A stretch of DNA of 64,000 nt from Beduini massiliensis (GTDB lineage: Bacteria; Bacillota_I; Bacilli_A; Erysipelotrichales; Coprobacillaceae): the NCBI RefSeq assembly GCF_000829905.1, contig NZ_CDPP01000006.1, forward strand, positions 310,001-374,000, written 5' to 3'. Shown here in pieces: positions 9,386-17,790 of this stretch. A program made the translations under genes and the position numbers. The notes under the pieces are model-generated. The model worked only from the letters and a program-made list of their open reading frames with translations. It searched no databases and had not been told where the DNA came from. Position 1 is the stretch's first letter. Each line of letters begins with the position of its first letter.

Positions 9386-10204
9386 ATGATAAATAAAATT
9401 AATGAAGCATCAAGCTACATCCAACAATACTTGCCATGGCAGCCGGAAATCGCTATTATTCTAGGTTCGGGATTAGGACCCCTTGCGGATATCGTAGAAA
9501 ATCCTATTACTCTTGATTATAAAGATATTCCTCATTTTCCGACACCAACGATTGCATCTCATGCAGGCAAATTAGTAATCGGAACCATCCGTAACAAAAA
9601 AGTGGTTATTTTAAATGGACGCTTCCATTATTATGAAGGACATGATATCTATACAAATACCTTACCTGTCCGTGTATTTAGAAAACTTGGTATTGAAACT
9701 TTGATCGTTACCAATGCCTGCGGAGGCTTAAAAGATGATATGGAAGCCGGAACGATCTCTATCATTGAAGATCATATCAGTTTCTTTGCCCCAAGTCCGC
9801 TGCGTGGTCCAAATTTAGATGAATTCGGTCCTCGTTTTAAAGACATGACCGAAGTCTACAACAAAGACTATCAAGCATTAGCCAGAAAAGTCGCAGATGA
9901 ACTCGCTATCCCTGTAACAAGCGGTATTTACTGTTTCTTCCAAGGTCCGATGTTTGAAACCCCGGCAGAAATCCGTATGCTGAGAATGTTAGGTGTGGGA
10001 ATGGTTGGAATGTCTACGGTACCGGAAGCCATTGTCGCTCGTCATAGCGGAATGAAAACCTTAGGCATTTCTTTAGTTACAAATAAAGCCGCTGGTTTAT
10101 CACAAAATCAGTTATCCCACGAAGAAGTGATGGAAGCAGCAAATAAAGCAGAAAAAAACATGGTTGCCTTAGTATCCGGCATTATCGAAAAGATAGAGAG
10201 TTAG
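9386..10204 (+). CDS. punA: Purine nucleoside phosphorylase (PNP-II type)
   Basis: A 272-residue cytoplasmic enzyme of purine salvage that phosphorolyses inosine or guanosine to base and (deoxy)ribose 1-phosphate. Family motifs are visible: IILGSGLGPLAD near residue 25, ILNGRFHYYEGH (phosphate and nucleoside contact region), VTNACGG, and VGMSTVPEAIVARHSGM near the active site. Length agrees with the trimeric PunA/PupG class. A longer in-frame extension is open upstream, but the ATG at 9386 follows AAAGGAG with good spacing, so the short form is chosen. It is monocistronic between its own promoter and terminator. Confidence 0.93.
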   Translation: MINKINEASSYIQQYLPWQPEIAIILGSGLGPLADIVENPITLDYKDIPHFPTPTIASHAGKLVIGTIRNKKVVILNGRFHYYEGHDIYTNTLPVRVFRKLGIETLIVTNACGGLKDDMEAGTISIIEDHISFFAPSPLRGPNLDEFGPRFKDMTEVYNKDYQALARKVADELAIPVTSGIYCFFQGPMFETPAEIRMLRMLGVGMVGMSTVPEAIVARHSGMKTLGISLVTNKAAGLSQNQLSHEEVMEAANKAEKNMVALVSGIIEKIES

Positions 10205-10218
10205 TCTCTATTTTTTTA
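10193..10218 (+). terminator. Terminator of the purine nucleoside phosphorylase gene
   Basis: Stem ATAGAGA / TCTCTAT (10193-10199 / 10205-10211) with a 5-nt loop and seven T residues. It overlaps the last codons and stop of the gene. Confidence 0.85.
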
Positions 10219-10222
10219 TACG

Positions 10223-10268
10223 TTAAAAGGACTGCCAAAGTTCCCCTATTCAGATACTGTCAGTCCTT
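10223..10268 (-). terminator. Probable terminator of the Nudix gene
   Basis: 8-bp inverted repeat AAGGACTG / CAGTCCTT (10227-10234 / 10261-10268) with a 26-nt loop. On the minus strand the second arm runs into TTTTAAC, so it could end transcription from the Nudix gene. The loop is long and the T run short. Confidence 0.5.
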
Positions 10269-10310
10269 AATTCTATTTCATCAACGCTTCACAAATCATG
10301 ATTTAATGTT

Positions 10311-10781
10311 TTATTCGCAACTCGTAATAAACTTTATGCCTTCGGGCAAATTCACCAACTCTTTCGCAAAAAAGCTCGGAAAAACTGTATAATTCTCCAA
10401 CTGATCAATGGGGAGCCAGCACAATACCTCTTTATTGCCCGTCTCTGATACAGAGGTGCATACCATTTCTTGATCATCGTTTGGTTGTTTCATCAAATAA
10501 TAGATCGATATTTCATGAAAATGTTCTTTGGAATCTACCTCATCAAAGAATTGCTCATGAAAAAAGACAGGTCGTTCAATCTCCAAATCAATGCCTAATT
10601 CTTCTTTCACTTCACGTTTCACTGCTTCTTTTGTCGTTTCATCAAAATGGACACGACCGCCTACACTGTAATAGTAAGCAGACCATTCATTTTTAACGAC
10701 CAATACTTTTCCATCTTTTATCAAAATTGCTCCTACACGATAGTTAAAACGTCCGTTATCTGTTTTAAATGTGAGATCCAT
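10311..10781 (-). CDS. Nudix hydrolase
   Basis: A 156-residue Nudix-fold pyrophosphohydrolase. The Nudix box is complete and canonical at residues ~42-64: G-x5-E-x7-REVKEELGI, giving the metal-binding glutamates. The preceding strand GAILIKDGKVLVVKN and the C-terminal WLPIDQLENYTVFP segment are common in nucleoside-diphosphate-type Nudix proteins. Substrate cannot be predicted from sequence. The start follows AAGGAGAG. The gene is followed downstream by an inverted repeat that may be its terminator. The small membrane-protein gene 30 nt upstream is on the same strand and may be co-transcribed. Confidence 0.9.
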   Translation of the reverse strand: MDLTFKTDNGRFNYRVGAILIKDGKVLVVKNEWSAYYYSVGGRVHFDETTKEAVKREVKEELGIDLEIERPVFFHEQFFDEVDSKEHFHEISIYYLMKQPNDDQEMVCTSVSETGNKEVLCWLPIDQLENYTVFPSFFAKELVNLPEGIKFITSCE

Positions 10782-10810
10782 AGTATCTCTCCTTTTTATA
10801 GAATTATAGT

Positions 10811-10993
10811 CTATGATTGCTTATTTTTCGCAATCAAACCAATGATCGCTCCTCCGCATAAACCTAGACCAATGCCCAGTGCCAAATTGTTCATTGTGAT
10901 ACCAAAAACAACACCGAAACATATACCTAAGGAAATCCCCAAAGCCACGTAATTTCTTTCGGGTTGTGTCTCCCCTGTCTTATTGTCATTCAT
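10811..10993 (-). CDS. Small glycine-rich two-helix membrane protein
   Basis: A 60-residue protein, not recognised by name. After a polar head of ~14 residues (MNDNKTGETQPERNY) it has two hydrophobic segments rich in Gly spaced as GxxxG (around residues 17-33 and 38-54), ending in the polar tail AKNKQS. This pattern fits a small integral membrane protein with packed helices. A strong ribosome binding site (AAGGGGGAG) ahead of the ATG and intact reading frame argue that it is translated. It sits between a methyltransferase gene and the Nudix gene, all on the minus strand. Confidence 0.6.
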   Translation of the reverse strand: MNDNKTGETQPERNYVALGISLGICFGVVFGITMNNLALGIGLGLCGGAIIGLIAKNKQS

Positions 10994-11028
10994 CTAATTC
11001 TCCCCCTTGTTTTTATCCTGTAATCCTA

Positions 11029-11778
11029 TTATACGCCTGTTTTTTTTAAAATGATATGATGAAAGGAAGCTATATCCCTCAATTCCGGAATCTGGTCCGC
11101 CCTTCTTTCTAAAGTAAACATTTCTTCCAGCCAACCCGGCTTTACTTTTAGCTCATTATTTTGTAACGCAAAGAAAATTCTTACGCCATAATAATCCTCA
11201 ATCTTTAAAACTCCCTTTGAATAATTTTCAATGTCTTCATTATCGTAGATATCAATCGTTCCAAAATTAGATGATTTTACATTTCTATTTTCTAGTAAAG
11301 TCAGCGCTTCTTCCACTTTATACTCAAGGACTGCTTTTTGCATAATTTTCCCCAATTTATTATGCTTTACGATGGATATAAACCCATCTTTTTTTAAGAT
11401 ACGATGAAACTCCGCGATCAGCGCTTCTCGATCTTTTACATACTCTAATACATTATGACAGATAATCACATCATATTTTTGATTGGGTTCTTGCTTTAAA
11501 GACTCGATTGTTCCGACTAACTGCTGATATGCGTTTTGTTTATATCTCAATTTAATCATATCTTTATTCGGTTCTATCGCTGTCACATCATTTTGGGCAG
11601 CTAACTCATTTGCTGTGACACCAAATCCACTGCCATAGTCCAATATCTTTTTATTCTTTAATTGGCCTAGCTGATCCCAGATAATCCTATAAAACAGCAA
11701 TCCCCAAGGGGCTTCTATATTTCTTTTATAGCTTTTCAATCCTTCGATCATTGAATTTTCTTTTTGCTTATCGTTCAT
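11029..11778 (-). CDS. Class I SAM-dependent methyltransferase
   Basis: A 249-residue protein with a Rossmann methyltransferase domain: motif I ILDYGSGFGVTANELA (~residues 41-56), the acidic tip AIEPNKDM, and the post-motif segment YDVIICHNVLEYVKDREALIAEFHRILKKDGF, typical of the Methyltransf_11/UbiE-like group. It binds S-adenosylmethionine; the acceptor substrate is unknown. Start supported by AGGAGGAA. It lies next to an acyltransferase-3 and a GNAT gene on the same strand, a loosely clustered accessory set without a clear shared pathway. Confidence 0.88.
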   Translation of the reverse strand: MNDKQKENSMIEGLKSYKRNIEAPWGLLFYRIIWDQLGQLKNKKILDYGSGFGVTANELAAQNDVTAIEPNKDMIKLRYKQNAYQQLVGTIESLKQEPNQKYDVIICHNVLEYVKDREALIAEFHRILKKDGFISIVKHNKLGKIMQKAVLEYKVEEALTLLENRNVKSSNFGTIDIYDNEDIENYSKGVLKIEDYYGVRIFFALQNNELKVKPGWLEEMFTLERRADQIPELRDIASFHHIILKKTGV

Positions 11779-11826
11779 CTTTATTCCTCCTACTGTAATA
11801 TTGATTTATTCATTTTAAAATCGTAC

Positions 11827-13047
11827 TCATCGCACCAGTTCCTCTTTTTCAGTTGTACTTTTATGCTTATCTAATAGATAATATATCACAAAACTGCAGT
11901 AAAGCCATAAACATGGGACAAGTTCAAACTTAATCACAATATCCAAAGGATTAAACATAAAAAATAGACTTGCGATGATAAAGGTGAAACCAATCCCCAA
12001 CAGTGCCGACCAAAACACAGCAGTCTTTTTAAGCGGGAATTTTATTTCAAGTATCAAACAGCTTAATCCATGCGTTAACATAATGACCACCAAAAGACTG
12101 ATGATACCCGATGATAAAACCGGCAAATGATAAGCTTTTCCTATTTCCTCAACGATTATGATACAAACCGGATGAATAAAATAATAGTATTTTGACAAAC
12201 CCCGAATCTGTTTTGTTTCACATTTAGGCATATAAGGAAAAGAAAGCATCCAAATAAAAAAGAAGAAACTAAAAGGAACCAACATCAGTAAAAAATTCAT
12301 ATCCAATCTTTCTGAAGAATAAAGAAAAGTCCCCTCTAAGACTAATAAAACAGCACAAACGACTGTGCATAACGGAACATATTTCAATAATGCGTTTAAT
12401 TGTTTCTGGTGATCATAAATATAGAACCCCATTAGTGTAAATATCATTCCAAAAAACAATCCACTTCTTGTGGTAAATATTATTTGAATAAGTCCATCGA
12501 AAAAATCTTTGAATACACCTAAAGGCAAAAGTCCGTAATAAGTTTCCAGACTGCCAAACATAAATAATGCAGACGCTATGATGAAAAGACTTTTATAAGA
12601 ACAGCGCTTTAATAATAGATTCACTGAAAAGACAGAAAAAATAAATGCCGGGATATACCAAAGATGGTAATACGTTCCAATATGAATAAGTCCATAAATA
12701 AAAGCGAAAGGCAATAAATAACTGGCAATGTTTAAATTTTGGTGAATCCAATCTAAGCCAACGGGGATAAAAACCAAACTCCATGCCCAATAAGACTTCA
12801 TCAATCTTTTTAAATAGTTTGTGACATAGGCCGGATTGCCATCGCTGCCTTTTCTGACAAAGTATGCTCCACTGATAAAAAAGAATGGGACAGCGATTCG
12901 GCAGACAATCTGTTTTATAAAAAAATTAAGATAAGGCTGTCCAAACAGGACATCACAATGGATACAAATCACCATGATCGCACATATATATTTAACCAGA
13001 TCCGGCAATTTAAAGTTATTCATGGCTGTTCCACTCATTTTAATCAT
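11827..13047 (-). CDS. Acyltransferase 3 family membrane protein
   Basis: A 406-residue integral membrane protein with about ten hydrophobic helices, matching the acyltransferase 3 (OafA/WecH-like) family. The N-terminus has the family-typical LVKYICAIMVICIHCDV with the conserved His, followed by VPFFFISGAYFVRK. Such proteins O-acetylate cell-surface glycans or related substrates; the target here is unknown. The start overlaps the end of the upstream GNAT gene by 8 bases, with AAAGGAAA as the binding site, so the two are likely translationally coupled. Confidence 0.85.
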   Translation of the reverse strand: MIKMSGTAMNNFKLPDLVKYICAIMVICIHCDVLFGQPYLNFFIKQIVCRIAVPFFFISGAYFVRKGSDGNPAYVTNYLKRLMKSYWAWSLVFIPVGLDWIHQNLNIASYLLPFAFIYGLIHIGTYYHLWYIPAFIFSVFSVNLLLKRCSYKSLFIIASALFMFGSLETYYGLLPLGVFKDFFDGLIQIIFTTRSGLFFGMIFTLMGFYIYDHQKQLNALLKYVPLCTVVCAVLLVLEGTFLYSSERLDMNFLLMLVPFSFFFFIWMLSFPYMPKCETKQIRGLSKYYYFIHPVCIIIVEEIGKAYHLPVLSSGIISLLVVIMLTHGLSCLILEIKFPLKKTAVFWSALLGIGFTFIIASLFFMFNPLDIVIKFELVPCLWLYCSFVIYYLLDKHKSTTEKEELVR

Positions 13048-13561
13048 ATATCATTTCCTTTAAATCTATTTCAAATCCATATTCACGCAGCATCCGTTCA
13101 TCCTCTATTTTTTCTTCCAAGACGCCCTCTGCTTGCTTAAATCCATTTTTCTTATAAAGGTTGATTGCCGGAATATTGATGTCTACAACAAATAATCGCA
13201 GATAGTCGGCTTCTTCTTTTACCATTTGGATTACCTTTTGAAGCATCAAACTGCCTATCCCTCTTTTTAAATCTTCCACATTAACCCCAAATCGATCTAT
13301 ATACATTGCTTTTGCCTGCGTGTTTTCCCATTGTACCGCCTCTTTGCCACAATGGGTATCATTCAAGGCAAGAGCCGCCACAATTCGATTGTGAGCGGTT
13401 AAAACATAAAGCCGCTCATGCTGGATATCTTCCGCTAAAAATTCAGTTGGATAAACATCATCCCAAATCAACATATTATTTGCCTTCATGTGTGCTACTA
13501 TCTTTTTATACATTTCTTTAAGCTGCGGTAAATCGTTTATATTTGCTAACCTTAATTTCAT
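13040..13561 (-). CDS. GNAT family N-acetyltransferase
   Basis: A 173-residue GNAT-fold protein. The central acetyl-CoA-binding region reads DRFGVNVEDLKRGIGSLMLQKV, with RGIGS corresponding to the Q/RxxGxG/A pyrophosphate loop, and the C-terminal FVVDINIPAINLYKKNGFKQAEG is the characteristic motif B. The substrate is not predictable. Start supported by AAGGAGAAA. It is the first gene of a two-gene unit with the overlapping acyltransferase-3 gene. Confidence 0.88.
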   Translation of the reverse strand: MKLRLANINDLPQLKEMYKKIVAHMKANNMLIWDDVYPTEFLAEDIQHERLYVLTAHNRIVAALALNDTHCGKEAVQWENTQAKAMYIDRFGVNVEDLKRGIGSLMLQKVIQMVKEEADYLRLFVVDINIPAINLYKKNGFKQAEGVLEEKIEDERMLREYGFEIDLKEMIYD

Positions 13562-13674
13562 CTGGTTTCTCCTTGTTGTGATTTGTTTTTTTATTCATTC
13601 TCCCCCATTATAGCAAAGCGTCTCCTACAAAAACATCTTCAATAAAATTAATTCTAAACATCTTACACTTTTCA

Positions 13675-13702
13675 TTGTATTTTTTTTGATACATACTATA
13701 AT
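13675..13702 (+). promoter_or_regulatory. Promoter of the YitT-family gene
   Basis: TTGTAT (13675-13680), 16 nt spacer, TATAAT (13697-13702), about 35 nt upstream of the start codon. Confidence 0.6.
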
Positions 13703-13736
13703 GATAAAGGAATTTACATAAGGGAGAATTTAAAAC

Positions 13737-14618
13737 ATGGTTTATGCAAAATCCAAAGAACAAAAACTTTGGAAAAAACATCTTATTTCGATTATTTGTG
13801 TCGTTATCGCTTCATTCATTATGTCATGCAATATCAAGTCTTTTGTACGTGCAGGAAACTTATTGCCCGGTGGCTTTACCGGATTGTCTTTACTGATTCA
13901 AAGAATTGCTTTGGAATTGCTGGGTATCTCTTTACCTTATTCCATTATCAATATTACTTTAAATGCCATTCCGGCATATATTGGGTTTAAAACAATTGGT
14001 AAAAAGTTTACCGGCTATTCAATTTTGATGATTGTGCTCAACTCATTTTTAGTTGATTTGATTCCGGCGATGCCGATCACTTCGGATCCTTTGCTGGTTT
14101 CAGTATTCGGAGGAATTTTTAATGGTTTAGCCATCTCGATTGCATTACATGGTAAAGCTTCAAGTGGGGGAACCGATTTTATTGCTGTCTATTTGTCTGA
14201 TCGTTGGAATACGTCTTCATGGAACTTTGTTTTTGGCTTAAATACGATCATTCTCATGATTTCCGGCATCTTATTTGGTTGGGAAGCAGCTTTATATTCG
14301 ATCATCTTCCAGTTTGTATCAACGCAGATTATCGGTCAGCTTTATCAGCGTGATCAGCGAACAACCTTGTTTATCGTAACTGCTGATCCCAATAGTTTAG
14401 AAAAAGCATTACTAACGTATACGCATCATGGAATCACACGTTTTGAAGGGAAAGGCTGCTATAAAGATGAACCACGAACTTTGCTTTATACCGTTGTTTC
14501 AGCAAATGAGGTAAAAGATGTCGTACAATTTGTAAGAACCTACGATCCAAAAGCCTTTGTCAATATTACTAAATCTATTAAAATAGATGGGCGTTTCTAT
14601 AAAGAACCAATGGAATAA
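13737..14618 (+). CDS. YitT family membrane protein (DUF161/DUF2179)
   Basis: A 293-residue protein with about five to six transmembrane segments in the first ~205 residues, including the family-typical NLLPGGFTGLSLLIQRI and LHGKASSGGTDFIAVYLS motifs, then a cytoplasmic C-terminal DUF2179 domain (residues ~215-290, with FEGKGCYKDEPRTLLYTVVS). The family is widespread in Bacillota, and its function is not established. Start supported by AAGGGAGAA. It is monocistronic, with its own promoter and a terminator just after the stop codon. Confidence 0.92.
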   Translation: MVYAKSKEQKLWKKHLISIICVVIASFIMSCNIKSFVRAGNLLPGGFTGLSLLIQRIALELLGISLPYSIINITLNAIPAYIGFKTIGKKFTGYSILMIVLNSFLVDLIPAMPITSDPLLVSVFGGIFNGLAISIALHGKASSGGTDFIAVYLSDRWNTSSWNFVFGLNTIILMISGILFGWEAALYSIIFQFVSTQIIGQLYQRDQRTTLFIVTADPNSLEKALLTYTHHGITRFEGKGCYKDEPRTLLYTVVSANEVKDVVQFVRTYDPKAFVNITKSIKIDGRFYKEPME

Positions 14619-14632
14619 TGGGTTCTTTTCTC
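14601..14632 (+). terminator. Terminator of the YitT-family gene
   Basis: Stem AAAGAACC / GGTTCTTT (14601-14608 / 14621-14628) followed by T-rich sequence; it spans the stop codon. Confidence 0.7.
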
Positions 14633-14644
14633 TTTATTTATGGG

Positions 14645-14673
14645 TTGACTTTTTTATTTCGGTACCTTACAAT
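14645..14673 (+). promoter_or_regulatory. Strong sigma-A promoter of the MATE gene
   Basis: TTGACT (14645-14650), exactly 17 nt spacer, TACAAT (14668-14673). The gene start follows 22 nt later behind TAGGAGGA. Confidence 0.8.
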
Positions 14674-14695
14674 ATAACAATGTAGGAGGAATTAT

Positions 14696-16084
14696 ATGGA
14701 AAAAAATGAAATGGGGACGGGAAAGATTTCCCAGTTATTAATTAAATTCTCTGTTCCGGCTATTATCGGAATGTTAGTAAACGCTATATATAATATCGTC
14801 GACCGTATGTTTATCGGAAATGCACCGCATTTAGGATCATTAGGAATTGCCGGAATTACGGTAAGTTATCCGGTGACACTGATATTAATGGCTGTAAGTT
14901 TAATGTGTGCGGTCGGAGGTGCTACTTGCTTTTCTATCAGTCTGGGTGCAAAACGAGAGAAAGATGCCAGCATATACATAGGGAATGCTTTAACTTTAGC
15001 GATTATTTTCGGTGCTGTCATCATGATTTTCGGAAATTTATTTATTAATCAAGTTTTGGGGATATTAGGAGCCAGCAGTAATGTATTGCCTTATGCCCGT
15101 TCATATTTAAGTATTATTTTATACGGAGCTGTTTTCTCATGTATCACCATGTGCGGAAACAACTTTTCAAGAGCACAAGGAAATCCTAAAAATGCGATGG
15201 TTTCACAGTTGATCGGAGCCGGATTCAATATCGCCTTTGACTATATTTTAATCTTTAAATTTAATATGGGGATGGAGGGAGCCGCTTTAGCCACGATTGG
15301 CGGACAGTTTTTAAGCATGGTTTGGCAGTTAGCCTTCTTATTCTCGAAACGTTGTTTAATTCCTATCCAGTTTAAATCGATGGTTTTAAAATTTGAACAC
15401 ACAAAGAAGATTATCACAACAGGAGTTCCCGCTTTCTTAATGCAGTTTTCAAACAGTATCTTGAATATCATTTTAAATGGTACATTAGTCAATTACGGTG
15501 GGGATATCGCTATTTCTACAGTCGGAATCATCACCAGTGTACAAACCATCTTGTTCATGCCGATTACCGGTCTGACTCAAGGACAGCAGCCTTTAATCAG
15601 CTACAACTTCGGGGCAAAACAAATGAGTCGTGTAAAAGAAACCTTGAAATATGCGATTATTGCTGCCAGTACCATTGCGATTATCGGTTTTGCCGTAATC
15701 CAGCTTTTACCGGGATTTATTATCACTGCCTTCAACAAGGAAACCGATATTATCAACTTAGGAACGAATGCTTTACGTATCTGGTTCTTATGTTTACCAT
15801 TGATCGGAGCACAAATCTGCTGTGCCAACTATTTTCAGGCAATCGGAAAAGTACGCGAAGCCAGCATTCTGACCTTATTAAGACAGATCATTATTTTGAT
15901 TCCGATGATCTTAATTTTATCTAATCTGTTTGGTTTATACGGAATCTTCTTTGCCGTACCAATCGCCGATGCTGCTTCCTTCTTGATTACCACTCTATTA
16001 ACTTATCACCAAATGAAGCAGATCCGAACTGAACCCGAAGAAACTCCAAAAATAACAGATGAAGTCATTGAAGAGGCGCAATAA
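14696..16084 (+). CDS. MATE family multidrug/metabolite efflux transporter
   Basis: A 462-residue integral membrane protein with twelve predicted helices in two homologous halves. The first half opens with ISQLLIKFSVPAIIGMLVNAIYNIVDRMFIG, the standard MATE start, and each half has a duplicate of the pattern (second copy near residue 240: ITTGVPAFLMQFSNSILNIILN). Members exchange Na+ or H+ for cationic drugs or metabolites. A short acidic cytoplasmic tail ends the protein. Strong ribosome binding site (TAGGAGGA). The gene is flanked by its own promoter and terminator; no regulator gene adjoins it. Confidence 0.94.
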   Translation: MEKNEMGTGKISQLLIKFSVPAIIGMLVNAIYNIVDRMFIGNAPHLGSLGIAGITVSYPVTLILMAVSLMCAVGGATCFSISLGAKREKDASIYIGNALTLAIIFGAVIMIFGNLFINQVLGILGASSNVLPYARSYLSIILYGAVFSCITMCGNNFSRAQGNPKNAMVSQLIGAGFNIAFDYILIFKFNMGMEGAALATIGGQFLSMVWQLAFLFSKRCLIPIQFKSMVLKFEHTKKIITTGVPAFLMQFSNSILNIILNGTLVNYGGDIAISTVGIITSVQTILFMPITGLTQGQQPLISYNFGAKQMSRVKETLKYAIIAASTIAIIGFAVIQLLPGFIITAFNKETDIINLGTNALRIWFLCLPLIGAQICCANYFQAIGKVREASILTLLRQIIILIPMILILSNLFGLYGIFFAVPIADAASFLITTLLTYHQMKQIRTEPEETPKITDEVIEEAQ

Positions 16085-16096
16085 GCCTCTTTTTTC
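16071..16096 (+). terminator. Terminator of the MATE gene
   Basis: Stem AAGAGGC / GCCTCTT (16071-16077 / 16085-16091) with a 7-nt loop and a T run. The stop codon lies in the loop. Confidence 0.85.
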
Positions 16097-16146
16097 TTGG
16101 CGTAGTTTTAGGGAACATGCTATGATGGTTAAAATGAGGTGATATC

Positions 16147-17028
16147 ATGCGAACCATTAAAGCAAAATCAATACTGCAAAAAGCCGGCGGAAATTCCGAT
16201 TTTTGGTTTGGCATTGATTATAATATTAATCTTTATAAAGGATGCCCGCATGGATGTATCTATTGTGACAGCCGCAGTGAATGTTATGGGATTGACCATT
16301 TTGATGAAGTGCGCATCAAAGAAAATGAGATCGCTATTTTAAATAAAGAATTACAATCCAAAAAGAAAAAAGGGGTCGTAGGAATTGGAGCTATGAGTGA
16401 CACCTATAACCCTTTTGAAAAGGAACTCGAGATTACGCGTCAGGCATTAAAACTGCTGCAGTTTTATCATTTTGGTGTATCGATTGATACAAAAAGTGAT
16501 TTAGTGGTCCGAGATATAGATATCTTAAAGCAAATGAAAAATGTGATTGTCAAATTGACTGTAACCACTGCGGATGATGAACTATCCAAAAAAATTGAAC
16601 CCCATGTCTGTGTTTCTTCCAAACGTTTTAAAGCGATGAAAGCATTAAGCGATGAGGGCATCTTTACCGGAATCTTATTTACCCCGATCCTGCCTTTTAT
16701 CACGGATCAGGAAGATAATATCAAAGCAGTGGTACGTCTTTCTCATGAACATGGGGCTAAATTCATTTATTCCATGTTTGGCGTAACCTTGCGTACGAAT
16801 CAAAGGAACTACTATTATCAGCAGCTCGATCGTTTATTTCCTATGTTAAAAGAAAAATATCAAGAATCTTTTGGAAACAGATACATGTGTGAAATCCAAA
16901 ATTATCCCCATTTAAAGCAAGTTTTTATAAACGAATGTCAAAAATACGGACTCCTTTACAAAATGGAAGATATTATTGCTGCCTATAAATTAGAGAATGA
17001 GCATATTCAGTTAACATTTGATTTATAG
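16147..17028 (+). CDS. Radical SAM protein of the spore-photolyase-like group
   Basis: A 293-residue radical SAM enzyme. The 4Fe-4S/SAM signature C-x3-C-x2-C is seen in YKGCPHGCIYCDSRS (near residue 35), and the SAM-binding GAMSDTYNPFEKELE segment follows. The layout resembles the COG1533 group (SplB-related) rather than true spore photoproduct lyase, because the conserved region around the first Cys is CPHGCIYC. The reaction is unknown. Start supported by GAGGTGAT. It lies 31 nt upstream of an orphan PTS IIB gene on the same strand and probably shares its transcript. Confidence 0.85.
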   Translation: MRTIKAKSILQKAGGNSDFWFGIDYNINLYKGCPHGCIYCDSRSECYGIDHFDEVRIKENEIAILNKELQSKKKKGVVGIGAMSDTYNPFEKELEITRQALKLLQFYHFGVSIDTKSDLVVRDIDILKQMKNVIVKLTVTTADDELSKKIEPHVCVSSKRFKAMKALSDEGIFTGILFTPILPFITDQEDNIKAVVRLSHEHGAKFIYSMFGVTLRTNQRNYYYQQLDRLFPMLKEKYQESFGNRYMCEIQNYPHLKQVFINECQKYGLLYKMEDIIAAYKLENEHIQLTFDL

Positions 17029-17059
17029 TGTGCTAGAATAAATGAGGAGGTATAAGATA

Positions 17060-17377
17060 ATGATGAGGATAATGTTAGCATGTGCTGGTGGAATGTCAAC
17101 AAGCTTGCTTGTAACAAAAATGCAGGAAGAAGCTAAAAAACAAGGTATCGAATGCAAGATCTGGGCGATAGGAGAATCGGGTATCGAGAATTATCTTGGT
17201 GATTTTGATGTTTTACTGCTGGGACCGCAGATTCGTTATAAATTAGAATCGGTCAAAAAAATCTTAAACGGTAAATATCCTGTTGAAGTCATTGACATGC
17301 GCAATTACGGAACGATGAACGGAAGTGCAGTATTTACCGCTGCCGTGAATCTTTACAACGAGTTTTACCAAAAATAA
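17060..17377 (+). CDS. Orphan PTS lactose/cellobiose-type EIIB protein
   Basis: A 105-residue stand-alone EIIB domain of the lactose/chitobiose family. The phospho-acceptor Cys lies in the P-loop-like LACAGGMSTSLLVTKM near the N-terminus, and the rest forms the alternating Rossmann-like fold (DVLLLGPQIRYKLESVKKIL). The start is taken at the ATG at 17060, nine nt after GAGGAGG, rather than the upstream in-frame Met. No EIIA or EIIC gene lies nearby, so it must work with components encoded elsewhere or have a regulatory role. It is followed directly by a strong terminator. Confidence 0.88.
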   Translation: MMRIMLACAGGMSTSLLVTKMQEEAKKQGIECKIWAIGESGIENYLGDFDVLLLGPQIRYKLESVKKILNGKYPVEVIDMRNYGTMNGSAVFTAAVNLYNEFYQK

Positions 17378-17382
17378 TAGTG

Positions 17383-17414
17383 AAAAAGTACGGAAATAAA
17401 CTCCGTACTTTTTT
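17383..17414. terminator. Bidirectional terminator between EIIB and the GntR gene
   Basis: Perfect 12-bp stem AAAAAGTACGGA / TCCGTACTTTTT (17383-17394 / 17402-17413) with a 7-nt loop. A and T tracts on both sides suit both convergent transcripts. Confidence 0.9.
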
Positions 17415-17778
17415 ATTGTGCCTCAAATTCTTCGTCAATGGCATCAATAATTCCTTGTCGATCATATCCTAAGCCCTTCATTTCGCTGACAAATGTGTGT
17501 ACTTTTTCATGACTGATCTCATAACGCAGTCGATCAATCAGTTCAAGGTCTTCTGTCACAAAGCGTCCGACAGTTCGCTCACTATGCAGTAAACCAACTC
17601 TTTCCAGCTCACTGAGCGCTTTTTGAATGGTATTGGGATTAACACTATACTGTAAGGCTAATTCACGTACAGAAGCAATTTTATGCCCTGGTAAGTAGTG
17701 ATGAGTGAAGACATCTTTTTTGATTTCGTCCATGACTTGCAGATAGATCGGTAAATTCGGATCGAAACTGTTCTTCAT
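17413..17778 (-). CDS. GntR-family regulator, YtrA subfamily
   Basis: A 121-residue repressor-type protein with the GntR winged helix-turn-helix (residues ~10-75: PIYLQVMDEIKKDVF, then IASVRELALQYSVNPNTIQKALSELE) and only a short helical tail of ~45 residues, as in the YtrA subfamily, which lacks a large effector domain. It is the last gene of an ATPase-permease-regulator operon. Family precedent and a 12-bp palindrome at the operon promoter suggest autoregulation of the exporter genes. Inducers in this subfamily are often cell-wall-active compounds; the inducer here is unknown. Confidence 0.9.
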   Translation of the reverse strand: MKNSFDPNLPIYLQVMDEIKKDVFTHHYLPGHKIASVRELALQYSVNPNTIQKALSELERVGLLHSERTVGRFVTEDLELIDRLRYEISHEKVHTFVSEMKGLGYDRQGIIDAIDEEFEAQ

Positions 17779-17790
17779 ATTCTCACCTCG

